64,000 nt of DNA, from assembly GCF_005938385.1 (NCBI RefSeq), contig NZ_VCRA01000013.1:62001-126000 (forward strand), given 5' to 3'. The DNA is from Paenibacillus mesophilus. GTDB taxonomy: Bacteria; Bacillota; Bacilli; Paenibacillales; NBRC-103111. Shown piece after piece: positions 26,111-35,079 of this stretch. Made by a program: the position numbers and the translations under genes. The stretch's first letter is position 1. Every line of letters starts with the position of its first letter. Below the pieces are notes generated by a model that was given only the letters and a program-made list of their open reading frames with translations, was not told the origin of the DNA and did not search any database.

Positions 26111-27436
26111 TTACTTTCCTTGCTCCGTCGCTATACGCTTATCCGCCCGTTCTCCGGCTTCGCGCAGCGCCGTGTTCAAATCTTTGCCTCCCAAATAATC
26201 TTTGAGCGCCGTCGTCATCTCCGAGTTGCCTGTCGTCAAATACGGCGTTACCGTCAGCGGAGCGTACGCGCGGGGGATCAGCGACTTCACGTTTTTCCCT
26301 TGGAAGCCGGGCAAATCGGCGCCGAACGTCTGCATCAGCTTATCCGGATTTTTCGCTATCGGGAGAATCGCGGTCGTCCTGCCCATCCATTCCTGGTATT
26401 CGTCCGAAGCGATATAGGCGAGCACTTGGAAAGCGGCGTCGCGCGATTTGCTCATCTTCGTAATGTAGAAGTATTCGGGGGCCGCCTGGAAGCCTACACC
26501 CCGCTTTTGCGGCATATCCGGCGTAGACACCGCATTCCAGTTCGGCACCTGTTCGGCTGTCGGCTTGATCTGGCCGCTCGTGCCCATAAACATCGCGACG
26601 TTCTTGTCTTTCTGAAAGGCGGTAGCCGGCGCGACTGCGGGTGGTTCGTTGCCGGGAATTTTATAGAAGCGGGCCAAATTGTCGAACGCCTTGACGAAGC
26701 TGTCTTCCAGAAATTTCGCCTTATGCGTTTTCGGATCGAAATACGGGGCGGACAGTTGATTCGTGCCCATCGAGTTCTCGAACTGGAACGCAGCCCCCTT
26801 GTACACCGTTCCGGCGTCCGTCCGGGTCAGCTTCTTGGCCAGCTCGTACGTCTCATCCCAAGTCATCCCGTCCTTCGGATAAGCGACCCCGAATTTATCG
26901 AACAAGTCTTTGTTGTACAAAAACACGATGCTGCCGCTCGTCCACGGGAGACCGTAAATGCCTCCGTTCGCCAGCTGGCGCTGGATATCGATAAGCGACG
27001 GCTCGAGGCGGGTCAAGTCGTAATTGTATTTTTTGATCAAATCGCTGATATCGCTTTCAAGTTTCAGGTTGGTCAAAAATTGGGTCGTCGTGCCGAGCGA
27101 AGAAATCATGATATCGATCGGCGCGCCGGAAGCGATGTGCGAGGCGAAATAATTCGTCCCCTCCGCAGTGATCCGCGGGACATATTTCAACGTGTAGTTC
27201 GGAAATTTCTTCTGAATCTGCTCTCCGAACCGCTGCATGAACAAGTCGGGCTTCTCCCCGGCGCCGGGATAAGCGATGTATAAATCCGTAGGCGTATCGA
27301 CCACTTTTTTGGCGTCTTGAGCCGGATCTGTCGATTTGCCCGTATCCTTGGAAGCGGAATCCGTATTTTGTTTCGTTCCGCAAGCGGTAACCAGTAAGCA
27401 AACGGCTGCCGTCAGCAGCAATGTTTTTGACCGCAC
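26111..27436 (-). CDS. Family-1 sugar ABC transporter substrate-binding lipoprotein
   Basis: 441 aa from GTG at 27436, 9 bp after GGGGAG, which gives a classic lipoprotein start (MRSKTLLLTAAVCLLVTAC); the TTG at 27445 is an alternative. The mature part has KFPNYTLKYVP, then FLYNKDLFDKFGVAYP and KDGMTWDETYELAKKLTR, paralogous to the proteins at 5547 and 10328. First gene of the operon with aldolase, EamA carrier and sialidase. No ABC permease or ATPase accompanies it. Confidence 0.87.
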   Translation of the reverse strand: MRSKTLLLTAAVCLLVTACGTKQNTDSASKDTGKSTDPAQDAKKVVDTPTDLYIAYPGAGEKPDLFMQRFGEQIQKKFPNYTLKYVPRITAEGTNYFASHIASGAPIDIMISSLGTTTQFLTNLKLESDISDLIKKYNYDLTRLEPSLIDIQRQLANGGIYGLPWTSGSIVFLYNKDLFDKFGVAYPKDGMTWDETYELAKKLTRTDAGTVYKGAAFQFENSMGTNQLSAPYFDPKTHKAKFLEDSFVKAFDNLARFYKIPGNEPPAVAPATAFQKDKNVAMFMGTSGQIKPTAEQVPNWNAVSTPDMPQKRGVGFQAAPEYFYITKMSKSRDAAFQVLAYIASDEYQEWMGRTTAILPIAKNPDKLMQTFGADLPGFQGKNVKSLIPRAYAPLTVTPYLTTGNSEMTTALKDYLGGKDLNTALREAGERADKRIATEQGK

Positions 27437-27507
27437 ATCACTCAACTCCCCGAGTTTTTTGCAAAGATCCCCTTTTCTTGCGCCGATCCGATCCGATCTA
27501 ATGAAAT

Positions 27508-27519
27508 GGAACCGGTTCC
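27508..27519. promoter_or_regulatory. Perfect palindrome GGAACCGGTTCC, candidate operator
   Basis: 12-bp perfect palindrome with a central CCGG, 72 bp upstream of the GTG start of the binding protein. LacI-type operators have this form. Binding factor unknown. Confidence 0.4.
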
Positions 27520-27537
27520 CTCCTTCCTGCCCCTTTT

Positions 27538-27557
27538 AGTATACTATGGTCTGACCA
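27538..27557 (-). promoter_or_regulatory. Candidate -10 box with adjoining FadR/GntR-type operator
   Basis: Minus-strand TATACT (27543-27538) lies directly downstream of TGGTCTGACCA (27547-27557). The latter satisfies the FadR-subfamily consensus TNGTNNNACNA at every position. The operator would sit in the -10/-35 spacer; the -35 box itself is poor. Confidence 0.45.
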
Positions 27558-27585
27558 GTGTAAATGACTGCTGTCCTCACCCATT

Positions 27586-27699
27586 CTATGCGCGATTTTT
27601 CGGGCCGTACAACCTCTCCGAAATGATGGGCAGGCTAGTGCCGCCCGGATCCGTCAGCAGCGCATAAATCAGGAGCAGCCGTTTACGTAAGATGGTCAT
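27586..27699 (-). CDS. Possible 37-residue leader ORF or gene remnant
   Basis: ATG at 27699 with GAAAGGA upstream and a promoter at 27755-27727. It reads MTILRKRLLLIYALLTDP, then about 19 more residues to a TAG. It lies 149 bp before the binding-protein start. I do not recognise it; it could be a short leader, a truncated gene or chance. Confidence 0.3.
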   Translation of the reverse strand: MTILRKRLLLIYALLTDPGGTSLPIISERLYGPKNRA

Positions 27700-27703
27700 A
27701 CCA
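27693..27703. promoter_or_regulatory. Second TNGTNNNACNA operator-like site
   Basis: TGGTCATACCA matches the FadR/GntR consensus and the site at 27547. It begins about 17 bp past the predicted start of the promoter at 27727-27755. Confidence 0.45.
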
Positions 27704-27726
27704 TAACATCTATTCCTTTCTTTTTA

Positions 27727-27755
27727 AGAATACAAATTATAATCGGGATCGTCAA
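27727..27755 (-). promoter_or_regulatory. Candidate sigma-A promoter of the sialidase operon
   Basis: Minus strand TTGACG (27755-27750), 17 bp, TATTCT (27732-27727). Best promoter in the 425-bp gap 27437-27861, whose left part also carries the operators and small ORF. Confidence 0.55.
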
Positions 27756-27861
27756 TACGTATTTTATCGAAACTTTCGAAACGGATAGGAAGAAGAGGCC
27801 CGCCCTCCGCAGTGACACCCTGCAGATCGGCAAGCCCCCTTCTTCGCGCTTCCTCGTACCC

Positions 27862-30800
27862 TTACTTCACCGTAATTTGCAAAGCCCCCGTTCGCTCCAC
27901 ACCGCCCAAGCTCACCGTTGTCGCAATCGTCGTCGTTCCTATGTTATGAGCCTTCAATCGGTCTTCATCGTTCACATTGGCAATGTTGGGATGATCGCTG
28001 TTCCACACGAAGTTATAACCGGATAAATCGGCCTCGCTGCCGTCCGCATACGAGCCTTTGACTTGCAAATGGACGGTTTCGTTTTTGGTCAGCTCCGATG
28101 CGGGCGATACGATCGTCACGTCCGACAAATACAGCTTCTGGCGGGAAAGCGGTATGACGAACGTGCTGCCGGCTGCGACGTCGTAAACGAACCCCTGATT
28201 CAGATCGGTAGCGCTGGCATACGCCCGTATAAGCGTAACGTCGCCGAGATCGAATTCATACTGATTCCCGCCGAGCGGTTGAACGCCGCGAATCGTATAC
28301 ACCGCATTGCGTTTCCCGTCATTTTGCACGAATACGGATTTTCCGACAAGACTATCCGGTGCTTGACCTTGCAAATCCAACTGCACCTTCAGCTTGTTGG
28401 AAAGCGACAGCTCTCTCGTGAAGTCGGCGATCGTTCCCTGCAGCCTGCCGACGCCGGCGCTCTCGTAAGCCGTACCCGGCTTGCCGATATAAGCGCCGTC
28501 GTTCACGTAAGTAAAGACAGGCATGCCGTCCTTCTCGGAGTAGACGCCGAGCGAGCCTTGGAAACGGATTGTGCCGTCGATGAGGAATGCCGCTTCCGGA
28601 TTCGGCGAGCTGACGATATAGTCGGTCCGTCCGTTCGTCAGCTGCACCTTGACCGCACGGACGCCGTATACGTCCGCGACGACCGAGCCGGGAGCCGCCG
28701 TTACGGACGCTTCCTGAATGGCGCTCACGAAACGCGCGTCCTTGTAAGGCTCGATAACCGAAGTAAACGTGCTGTCCAAATTCGTGCCGCTTCGATGAGC
28801 GATCACGTATTTGACGCTGTCCGGATTGCCCGGCTTGTTCTGCGGAGGCACCCCGTCGGCAAGGGCGACGTCGCCCGTATTGCCGAGCATCGTCAGGCGC
28901 ACGTGCACATCGTCGTTTTGCGGGGTAGCGTTCCAAGTATCGACTACGTCATAGTCGACGCTGAACGTGCCTGACGGGCTGTTGTCGCGCTGGACGTTTT
29001 TCAGCCAATGGAAGCCCGGCCCCGTATATCCGCTCCCGGTAACGCTATCGCCCGCCGGACGCTGTCCGAACGGCACGTCGGGTCCCGCATACGTTCCGGT
29101 CGGCTGCGCGGTCAGATTGAGCCCTTCCGTCGTCACCGGACCTTCCGCCGCGTGGAAGCTGAAATGGTGGTCATTGCCTCCTTTAACGCGGAAGAAATCG
29201 ACGGCGTACGAATTGGTCTCGTCAACCTTCACGAGCGCGGACGTACGCTTGAACCGCTCGGCTTGCGCATAGGCTTTCGGCGCCTCGACTTCGATCCATT
29301 TCACCATCGGGCTGTCATCGTAATGGATCGGCGTTCCGTCCCACATAGCCAGCTGCTTCTGCTTGTCGATCATAACCGTATTATGGCTGATCGTATTCTG
29401 TACCCATTCGAACCGGTTTACGTCGGTTGCGTTCGCCTGCTCGGGATAGCCCAAGTCCGGCATCAGATCGAGTCCGAAGCCGTATAGCCCGAGGTTGAGC
29501 GCATCGCGATGGCCGTGGCCGCTCGTACGGCCGTAATACATCCACAGAGCGCGCCTCGTGTCGGAGCCGGTTCCGGCTTCGCCGTCCCTGAGTGCGGCGA
29601 GCCCGTATCCCGTCAAGTTGGTGCTGTCCAGATCAAGCGGGCCGTACTGCTGGATGACCGCCTCGATATCGCGCGCGACCTTGTTCGGATCGGTCGTATA
29701 CACGTCGGAATGGATGCCGTCTGTTTTATTTCCGTTCAGCATGTAGGCCAGCTGCGCATAGACCGGATCGCCGAACTGCTCGAACGCTTCGATCGATTGC
29801 GCCTTATCCACCAAAATGCCCGGCTGCCCCGTTGTGCCGCTGTCCCCAATCGAAGGCGTATACCTTCCTAGCATAATGAGCGGGTACATCGCTTCGAACA
29901 TTTTGCGGAACTTCACGTTCTCGTACAAATCCGCGTCCGGGTATTTATCGTAGCCGTCCAGAGCGTCGGCCACTGTCAAATAATTGCCGATCCACAGCCG
30001 GTTATAGCCCGGCCCGGCTTCGTTGCCGTGACCGTCCCGGTCTACGTCGTTCACCATGCTGAACAGCACGTTGCCGCCGGTGACGCGGCGCGGAATCGAA
30101 TTTACGAACGTACCCGGCTGGAATACGTAATCCAGCCACTGCTTCGTCTCCGGCAGCGTATCGTGCACAACCGCCGCCAGCGCCACCGCGCTTTGGTGGA
30201 ATCCGTTATTGCCGCGGATTTGATCCCAGAACATGCCCGGCGCGACTTGACGCAATATGCCGTCCTCGATGTTGCGGCGGATTTGGGCGCCGTTCTGCTT
30301 CAGCGGCAAATTGTACTGCTGGCCTTTCCCCTGCAGGAAAGATACGACATCAGGCGCGTCGAATGCGGTGAAGAACGCGTCGTAAGCGCCGCTAAATACT
30401 TTGACGAGCGAGGTTTCCCAGATCGACCCGACCACTTTGCCGTCGCCCGTGCCGCCGTGCGAATTGACGTATACGGCGTTGCTGAATTCGGCCACGTCCA
30501 TGGAAGGGTACACGTCCGCGATCCGGTCCAGCAGGACGGCGCCCGCCTTGGCGTACTTCTCGTCTCCGGTGTAAATGTAGGCGCTCTGCAAGTTGCTCAG
30601 CGCCGAATTGATATTGGCCGTGCCGCCGTACCAGGCAAACCAGTGGGCGTAATACGCGATGAATGTATACCGTTTGTTCGTTGCAGGATCAACCCAGCCG
30701 TAGCCGTCATCCACGCCCCATGTCGGACCTTTATTCGGATACAGCGTGTTGACGAGCAGGCTGCGGTCGGCGATCGTCGGATCGAAATTGCCGTGAGCGT

Positions 30801-31725
30801 CGAGACCGCTGGCGTAATAAGCGCCGAAGTCATTCGTCGGGAACTTGTAGCCGCTGGCGGGATCGACAATTTTCCAAGGATCGTTCAGCGGATCGGCTTT
30901 CCACGGGTAATTGCCGTAGCTTTTCAGATCGCCGGATATCGGGCTGAAGTTGCCCGTCAGCTGGTTCGTGTTGTAGCTGCGAGGAATCGCCTGGGTCGGG
31001 ACGAGCTTCCACAAATTGTCGTAGCCTAGCGCGGCATAAGCATCCGCCTTGGCCAGCACGCTGTTGCGCAGGGCTGCGGCCCAGTCGTACAGCTGCACGT
31101 TTTGCCGCGCGGCTGCCAGCTTCTCGTCGGTGTAGTACGTCCGGCGCGTCTTGCTGTTCGTTACGGCGCCCAGGTCGGTAAGGACGAGGCGGGCCGGATA
31201 CATGGAAGTTCCGGTTCCGTTGCCGATCGCATTGCCTTTATGAGTAACGGTCAACGTAATCGTATGCAAGCCCGCCGTAAGCGGCAGCTGCTTGATATAC
31301 TGATCGGGCCGCGGATATTGGCCCGTCACGCTGTAGAAGCTGTAGCGGGCCGACTTCACCCCGTCGATGGCGACGTCGGCCGTTCCGCCGTCGGTCGCGG
31401 TCATGCCGCCCAGCTTGATCATGTACGTTCCGGTACGCGGTACGGAGAATTCGAACGTCCGCGAAGCCGCTGCCAGCGTCGATTGGATTTTGACCCCGTA
31501 TGTAGCCGTCGTCACCTTCGGCGCCGCATTCGGATCGCCGACAAGCGTTACGGCGGGGGTGCCGGATGCATTCCCGAATAAGTATACGGTCGTGTCGGGC
31601 ATCGTGTAGTCTCTAAGCGGCAGCGGCGCCGCCGAAGCGATTCCCGGCAAGGCGGCCGGAGCCATTGAAGCCAGCAGCAAAAAACAGAGCAGCGTGTACA
31701 GTGATCGTCGGATCTTAATGCTCAT
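27862..31725 (-). CDS. Secreted heparinase II/III-like polysaccharide lyase, 1287 aa
   Basis: Signal peptide about 1-32. A carbohydrate-binding-like beta domain follows (about 60-185, FEFSVPRTGTYMIKLGG). About 195-650 is an alpha-toroid of the alginate/heparinase type. About 700-1010 is the heparinase II/III beta-sandwich region with GRTSGHGHRDALNLGLYG and NTISHNTVMIDKQ (catalytic-type His and Asn). An extra beta region comes next, and a C-terminal Big-2 immunoglobulin-like domain (about 1210-1287, SDHPNIANVNDEDRL). It cleaves uronic-acid polysaccharide outside the cell; substrate not decidable. An upstream cre-like box suggests catabolite control. Confidence 0.85.
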   Translation of the reverse strand: MSIKIRRSLYTLLCFLLLASMAPAALPGIASAAPLPLRDYTMPDTTVYLFGNASGTPAVTLVGDPNAAPKVTTATYGVKIQSTLAAASRTFEFSVPRTGTYMIKLGGMTATDGGTADVAIDGVKSARYSFYSVTGQYPRPDQYIKQLPLTAGLHTITLTVTHKGNAIGNGTGTSMYPARLVLTDLGAVTNSKTRRTYYTDEKLAAARQNVQLYDWAAALRNSVLAKADAYAALGYDNLWKLVPTQAIPRSYNTNQLTGNFSPISGDLKSYGNYPWKADPLNDPWKIVDPASGYKFPTNDFGAYYASGLDAHGNFDPTIADRSLLVNTLYPNKGPTWGVDDGYGWVDPATNKRYTFIAYYAHWFAWYGGTANINSALSNLQSAYIYTGDEKYAKAGAVLLDRIADVYPSMDVAEFSNAVYVNSHGGTGDGKVVGSIWETSLVKVFSGAYDAFFTAFDAPDVVSFLQGKGQQYNLPLKQNGAQIRRNIEDGILRQVAPGMFWDQIRGNNGFHQSAVALAAVVHDTLPETKQWLDYVFQPGTFVNSIPRRVTGGNVLFSMVNDVDRDGHGNEAGPGYNRLWIGNYLTVADALDGYDKYPDADLYENVKFRKMFEAMYPLIMLGRYTPSIGDSGTTGQPGILVDKAQSIEAFEQFGDPVYAQLAYMLNGNKTDGIHSDVYTTDPNKVARDIEAVIQQYGPLDLDSTNLTGYGLAALRDGEAGTGSDTRRALWMYYGRTSGHGHRDALNLGLYGFGLDLMPDLGYPEQANATDVNRFEWVQNTISHNTVMIDKQKQLAMWDGTPIHYDDSPMVKWIEVEAPKAYAQAERFKRTSALVKVDETNSYAVDFFRVKGGNDHHFSFHAAEGPVTTEGLNLTAQPTGTYAGPDVPFGQRPAGDSVTGSGYTGPGFHWLKNVQRDNSPSGTFSVDYDVVDTWNATPQNDDVHVRLTMLGNTGDVALADGVPPQNKPGNPDSVKYVIAHRSGTNLDSTFTSVIEPYKDARFVSAIQEASVTAAPGSVVADVYGVRAVKVQLTNGRTDYIVSSPNPEAAFLIDGTIRFQGSLGVYSEKDGMPVFTYVNDGAYIGKPGTAYESAGVGRLQGTIADFTRELSLSNKLKVQLDLQGQAPDSLVGKSVFVQNDGKRNAVYTIRGVQPLGGNQYEFDLGDVTLIRAYASATDLNQGFVYDVAAGSTFVIPLSRQKLYLSDVTIVSPASELTKNETVHLQVKGSYADGSEADLSGYNFVWNSDHPNIANVNDEDRLKAHNIGTTTIATTVSLGGVERTGALQITVK

Positions 31726-31801
31726 CAGTTACCCTCCCGCTATCATTTGTCGGTTCTAACGGATCATGAGGCCGAATCTCGGTGTCCATGCTTCAACTAC
31801 A

Positions 31802-31815
31802 TGACAACGCTTACA
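31802..31815. promoter_or_regulatory. Near-consensus cre (CcpA) site before the lyase
   Basis: TGACAACGCTTACA differs from TGWAANCGNTNWCA at one position and shares AACGCTTACA with the consensus site at 11636. It is 77 bp upstream of the ATG and about 50 bp into the predicted transcript. Confidence 0.55.
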
Positions 31816-31868
31816 ACTTTTCTGTGAAAAACCACCTCCTGCAAATGGTGTTGATGTTACGTACTTGT

Positions 31869-31896
31869 ATCATATATGTAGTTAACCTGTATGCAA
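31869..31896 (-). promoter_or_regulatory. Candidate sigma-A promoter of the heparinase-like gene
   Basis: Minus strand TTGCAT (31896-31891), 16 bp, TATGAT (31874-31869). Confidence 0.5.
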
Positions 31897-31994
31897 AGGT
31901 TATTATACATCTATTCCGATCCGATTGACCAGCAAAAAAATGAGGCGTTCACCGATTCCCGCTGCAAACGATGTAGATGTGAAGTCTAGACCTT

Positions 31995-32210
31995 ACGGAA
32001 GAGAAAGTTCCGCTATTTTCGAAAATGAAGGCCCAATAGGGCCGAAAGGAAGTTTGAGTTCCGCTAATCCGCCCTTGGGGGCGGTTAACCGCATGTTTCA
32101 GCGCCGATAACGGAACTGAATGTTCCGTTTGGCCTTCCGGACTCGCTTCCATGGCACCATAACGGAACTAGTTGTTCCGCGGCGGCCGATTAGCGGAATT
32201 GAAGTTATCG
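31995..32210. repeat. Array of GGAAC...GTTCCG interrupted palindromes
   Basis: About 50-bp-spaced units: AGTTCCGCTATTTTCG (32006), GAGTTCCGCTAATCCG (32056), AACGGAACTGAATGTTCCG (near 32110-32128), AACGGAACTAGTTGTTCCG (near 32161-32179), and a degenerate TAGCGGAATTGAAGTTATCG (near 32191). Part of the 897-bp gap 31726-32575 with no convincing gene; 32210-32500 shows nothing I recognise. Confidence 0.65.
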
Positions 32211-32507
32211 AAAATCGGCGTCGGTACAATACGATACGGGAGATTTGCCGGCAAAGCGCTACTCTCGCTTGATTACGCTGAACTGAACTAAAAGCGACAA
32301 TAAGGAGAGTCTCACGCCCGCGTTTTCTGAAGTAGATTCCTAAGCATAATGGAACGGCGAACGGCGATGCAAATAGCGGTCTTTACCATATCATTTCCCT
32401 GTTTTTCCGGCTGACCGACGGAATAAAAGCTGACAGTGCCTCTTATTTTAGGTCATTTCCTTGATTCCGGGCAGTTTCGGATCAGGCCGGGCAGACCGGC
32501 TAAAGCG

Positions 32508-32546
32508 AACCCCCTGACTCCCATTCGGAGTAACAAGGGGGTTTTT
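32508..32546 (+). terminator. Terminator-like hairpin with T tract
   Basis: AACCCCCTGACTCC pairs with GGAGTAACAAGGGGG, then TTTTT on the plus strand. It lies 29 bp past the LacI-type gene, which runs the other way and reads A-rich sequence here, so it may mainly stop rightward transcripts or work in both directions. Confidence 0.5.
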
Positions 32547-32575
32547 GTGCGAAAATCTTGAGGCCGAACAAGCCG

Positions 32576-33610
32576 TTACTTCTGCAGCTTCAGCACGGTA
32601 CTCCCTGTATAGAAGTCTCCCCGCAGCCGGATCTCCTCATAAGGCAGATGAGGGTTAGCGATCCGCCACAGCATCCGGTCCGCCGCGCGGTAACCGGCCT
32701 CTCGAATGAGCAGCATCGGCCGCGTGACGAGCGGCAAATGCTCGGTCTGCTCGTTCAGCAGGGCGATGAGCGAGCAGTCGCGAGGTATGCGGACGCCCAT
32801 TGCCGTCAGCTTGTGGTAGACGGGGACGGTTTCTTCGTCAATCCCGCAAATGATGGCCGTAGGCTGCATGCGGCGGTAAGCCGCCTCGAATTGACGGAGC
32901 CAGTCGTCTGACGCACTGCGAACGATAGCATGTTCCTCCGGCGAGACGCCGCAGCCCGTTTCCTTCATCGCTTCGACGAACGCCTGCCAGCGGAGTATGA
33001 ACCCCCGTTGGCTTTTCACGTCCCCCACGTACAAAATGCGCTCGTGCCCCATCCGGCTCAAGTGCCGGACCGATTGGAACATCGCCTCATAAACGTCCCA
33101 GATGACGCAGTCCACCTTCGATTCCGGCGAGGGATAATTAAGCAGAATGCGGGGGACGGGCAGCTTCAACAGCTTATCCTCCAGCGAATACACGCTCAGC
33201 CTGGGCGCGATAAAAATACCTTCGGCATACGGCAAGCCGGCCGTCTCCGCCCATTCCCCGAATTCGGTATCCTTGAGCCCCGGCGGCAGCAGCACCGGCT
33301 CCACCGTATGGCCGATTTCCCAAAACCGCTCGTGCAGCCCTTTCAACAGAAGCCGGTTATGGTTCAGCGATTGATCGTTCTGGACTAGCACGAACCGGCG
33401 TCTTACATACGGATACGGCGCTATTTTGTCGGCAAGGAGCGAATCGACCTGCTCCTTCGTCATATAGCCGAGCTTGCGGGCCAGACGTATGATTTTGCTG
33501 CGCGTCTCTTCCGACATGCCCGGTTTTCCTCGAAGCGCCTTGGATACCGTCTGTATCGTCAATCCGAGCTCGTCGGCAATATGCTGCAGCGTTATTTCTT
33601 TACGGGGCAC
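32576..33610 (-). CDS. LacI-family transcriptional regulator
   Basis: 344 aa from GTG at 33610, 8 bp after AAGGAGG; it begins MPRKEITLQHIADELGL as expected for the family, while the longer frame to 33658 has no ribosome site. HTH 5-25 plus hinge (TIQTVSKALRGKPGMSEETR). A periplasmic-binding-protein-like effector domain runs from about 45 to the end (GHERILYVGDVKSQRGF, AIICGIDEETVPVY, TRPMLLIREAGYRAADRML). It represses sugar genes, and is divergent from the FAD oxidoreductase with a direct-repeat operator candidate between. Effector unknown. Confidence 0.9.
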   Translation of the reverse strand: MPRKEITLQHIADELGLTIQTVSKALRGKPGMSEETRSKIIRLARKLGYMTKEQVDSLLADKIAPYPYVRRRFVLVQNDQSLNHNRLLLKGLHERFWEIGHTVEPVLLPPGLKDTEFGEWAETAGLPYAEGIFIAPRLSVYSLEDKLLKLPVPRILLNYPSPESKVDCVIWDVYEAMFQSVRHLSRMGHERILYVGDVKSQRGFILRWQAFVEAMKETGCGVSPEEHAIVRSASDDWLRQFEAAYRRMQPTAIICGIDEETVPVYHKLTAMGVRIPRDCSLIALLNEQTEHLPLVTRPMLLIREAGYRAADRMLWRIANPHLPYEEIRLRGDFYTGSTVLKLQK

Positions 33611-33658
33611 GGGGATATCCTCCTTGTTGTCGATGGAATGGTTCTCCGTTTGTTTCAT

Positions 33659-33679
33659 TTTAAACTAAATTTAAACTAA
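33659..33679. promoter_or_regulatory. Direct-repeat operator candidate TTTAAACTAA x2
   Basis: Two exact copies (33659-33668, 33670-33679) one helical turn (11 bp) apart, each with a TTTAAA palindromic core, centred in the 125-bp space between the divergent LacI-type and FAD-oxidoreductase genes. Confidence 0.55.
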
Positions 33680-33735
33680 CAGAAACCGCCCTCCGCTGTT
33701 ACGATGGGGGTATTCGGTACAAGGGAGAGAGGATC

Positions 33736-35079
33736 ATGGTTCAAACGATAGAAGCGGACATCGTCGTATGCGGGGGCGGACCTGCCGGAGTCGCGGCCGC
33801 GATCGCCGCCGGGCGCAGCGGATTCAAGACGGTGCTGGTGGAGAAATACGGCTTTATCGGGGGGATGTCGACGGCTGCGCTCGTCTATCCGTGGATGACG
33901 TTCCATACGATGGACGGCAAGCAGGTCATCAAAGGAATCGCCCAAGAAATCGTCGAGCGGCTGGCGGAGAGAGGCGCATCGCCCGGTCACGTGCGGGATA
34001 CGGTCGGCTTCGTCCACACGATTACGCCTTATCATCCGGAATATTACAAAGTCGTTGCGGTAAACATGCTCAAGGAAGCCGGGGTCAAGCTGCTCCTCCA
34101 CAGCTTCGTCGAACATGTCCGTATGGACGGCGAACGAATCGAATCCGTGCGGTTGTCCGGCAAATCCGGGCAAATCGATGTGCGCGGCAACGTATTCGTC
34201 GATACGACCGGCGATGCCGACGTCGCCTTCTTGTCGGGAGCACCTTGCCTGCAGGGCCGGGAAGGCGATAAGCGGACTCAGCCGATGACGATGAAATTCC
34301 GCATGCGCGGGGTCGATCTCGACAAAGTGAAGCGGTATATGATCGAGCATCCGGACGAATTTTATGCCAAAACGCCGTTCGGGGAGCTGGAGCAGCTGCC
34401 GCTGTCGGGCATTATGGGATTTTACAAGCATTGGAAGGAAGCGAATTTGCCGATTAATCGCGACGGTGTCCTTCTATTCACCGGACCGAACGAGGATGAG
34501 GTGCTCGTCAATACGACGCGGGTGCAAGGATTGGACGGCACGAAGGTCGAGGACTTGACCGAAGCGGAGCAGCTTGGCCGCGAGCAGGTGCTGATGGTGG
34601 CGGAGTTTATGACCGCTCATTTGCCGGGCTTCGAGAAAGCGTCGATTTCCACGGTAGGCACGCAAATCGGCATCCGCGAGACGCGCCGCATAGACGGCTT
34701 GTACACGCTCCAGGCCGAAGACGTCGTGCAGGGCCGGCGGTTTGAGGATACGATCGCGCGCAGCGGCTATCCGATCGATATTCACGATCCGTCCGGCAAA
34801 GGCGTCACGGCTGCCTGGGTAGAGGGCGACGGCGCCTACGATATTCCGTACCGCTGCCTCCTTCCGCAGACGGTAACCAATCTGCTCGCTGCGGGCCGGT
34901 GCATCTCCACCTCGCACGAAGCACTTGCGACGACGCGGCTGACGCCGAGCTGCATGGCGACCGGGCAGGCGGCCGGCACGGCGGCGGGGCTTGCGGTCAA
35001 GCATGGAGTCCGGCCGGCGGACGTCGACATCCGAGAGCTGCAGCGCGAGCTGGAAGCCGGAAACGCCGTGCTTCGTTGA
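33736..35079 (+). CDS. FAD-dependent oxidoreductase (FAD_oxidored family)
   Basis: 447 aa, ATG after AGGGAGAGAGG. Dinucleotide-binding N-terminus IVVCGGGPAGVAAAIAAGRS with Glu at the end of strand 2 (TVLVEKYGF). GGMSTAALVYPWMTF follows, then DTTGDADVAFLSGAP, GTQIGIRETRRIDG near 305, and a C-terminal AAGRCISTSHEALATTR with GQAAGTAAGLAVKHG. This family is often seen in Firmicute sugar loci and its reactions are mostly unknown. Under a probable LacI-type operator. The last codons lie inside the first unit of an 88-bp tandem duplication. Confidence 0.87.
   Translation: MVQTIEADIVVCGGGPAGVAAAIAAGRSGFKTVLVEKYGFIGGMSTAALVYPWMTFHTMDGKQVIKGIAQEIVERLAERGASPGHVRDTVGFVHTITPYHPEYYKVVAVNMLKEAGVKLLLHSFVEHVRMDGERIESVRLSGKSGQIDVRGNVFVDTTGDADVAFLSGAPCLQGREGDKRTQPMTMKFRMRGVDLDKVKRYMIEHPDEFYAKTPFGELEQLPLSGIMGFYKHWKEANLPINRDGVLLFTGPNEDEVLVNTTRVQGLDGTKVEDLTEAEQLGREQVLMVAEFMTAHLPGFEKASISTVGTQIGIRETRRIDGLYTLQAEDVVQGRRFEDTIARSGYPIDIHDPSGKGVTAAWVEGDGAYDIPYRCLLPQTVTNLLAAGRCISTSHEALATTRLTPSCMATGQAAGTAAGLAVKHGVRPADVDIRELQRELEAGNAVLR

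Noticed and set aside
31995..32210. CRISPR array
   Set aside because: Units are short palindromes that vary along their whole length, there are no distinct equal-length spacers, and no cas genes lie in the window.
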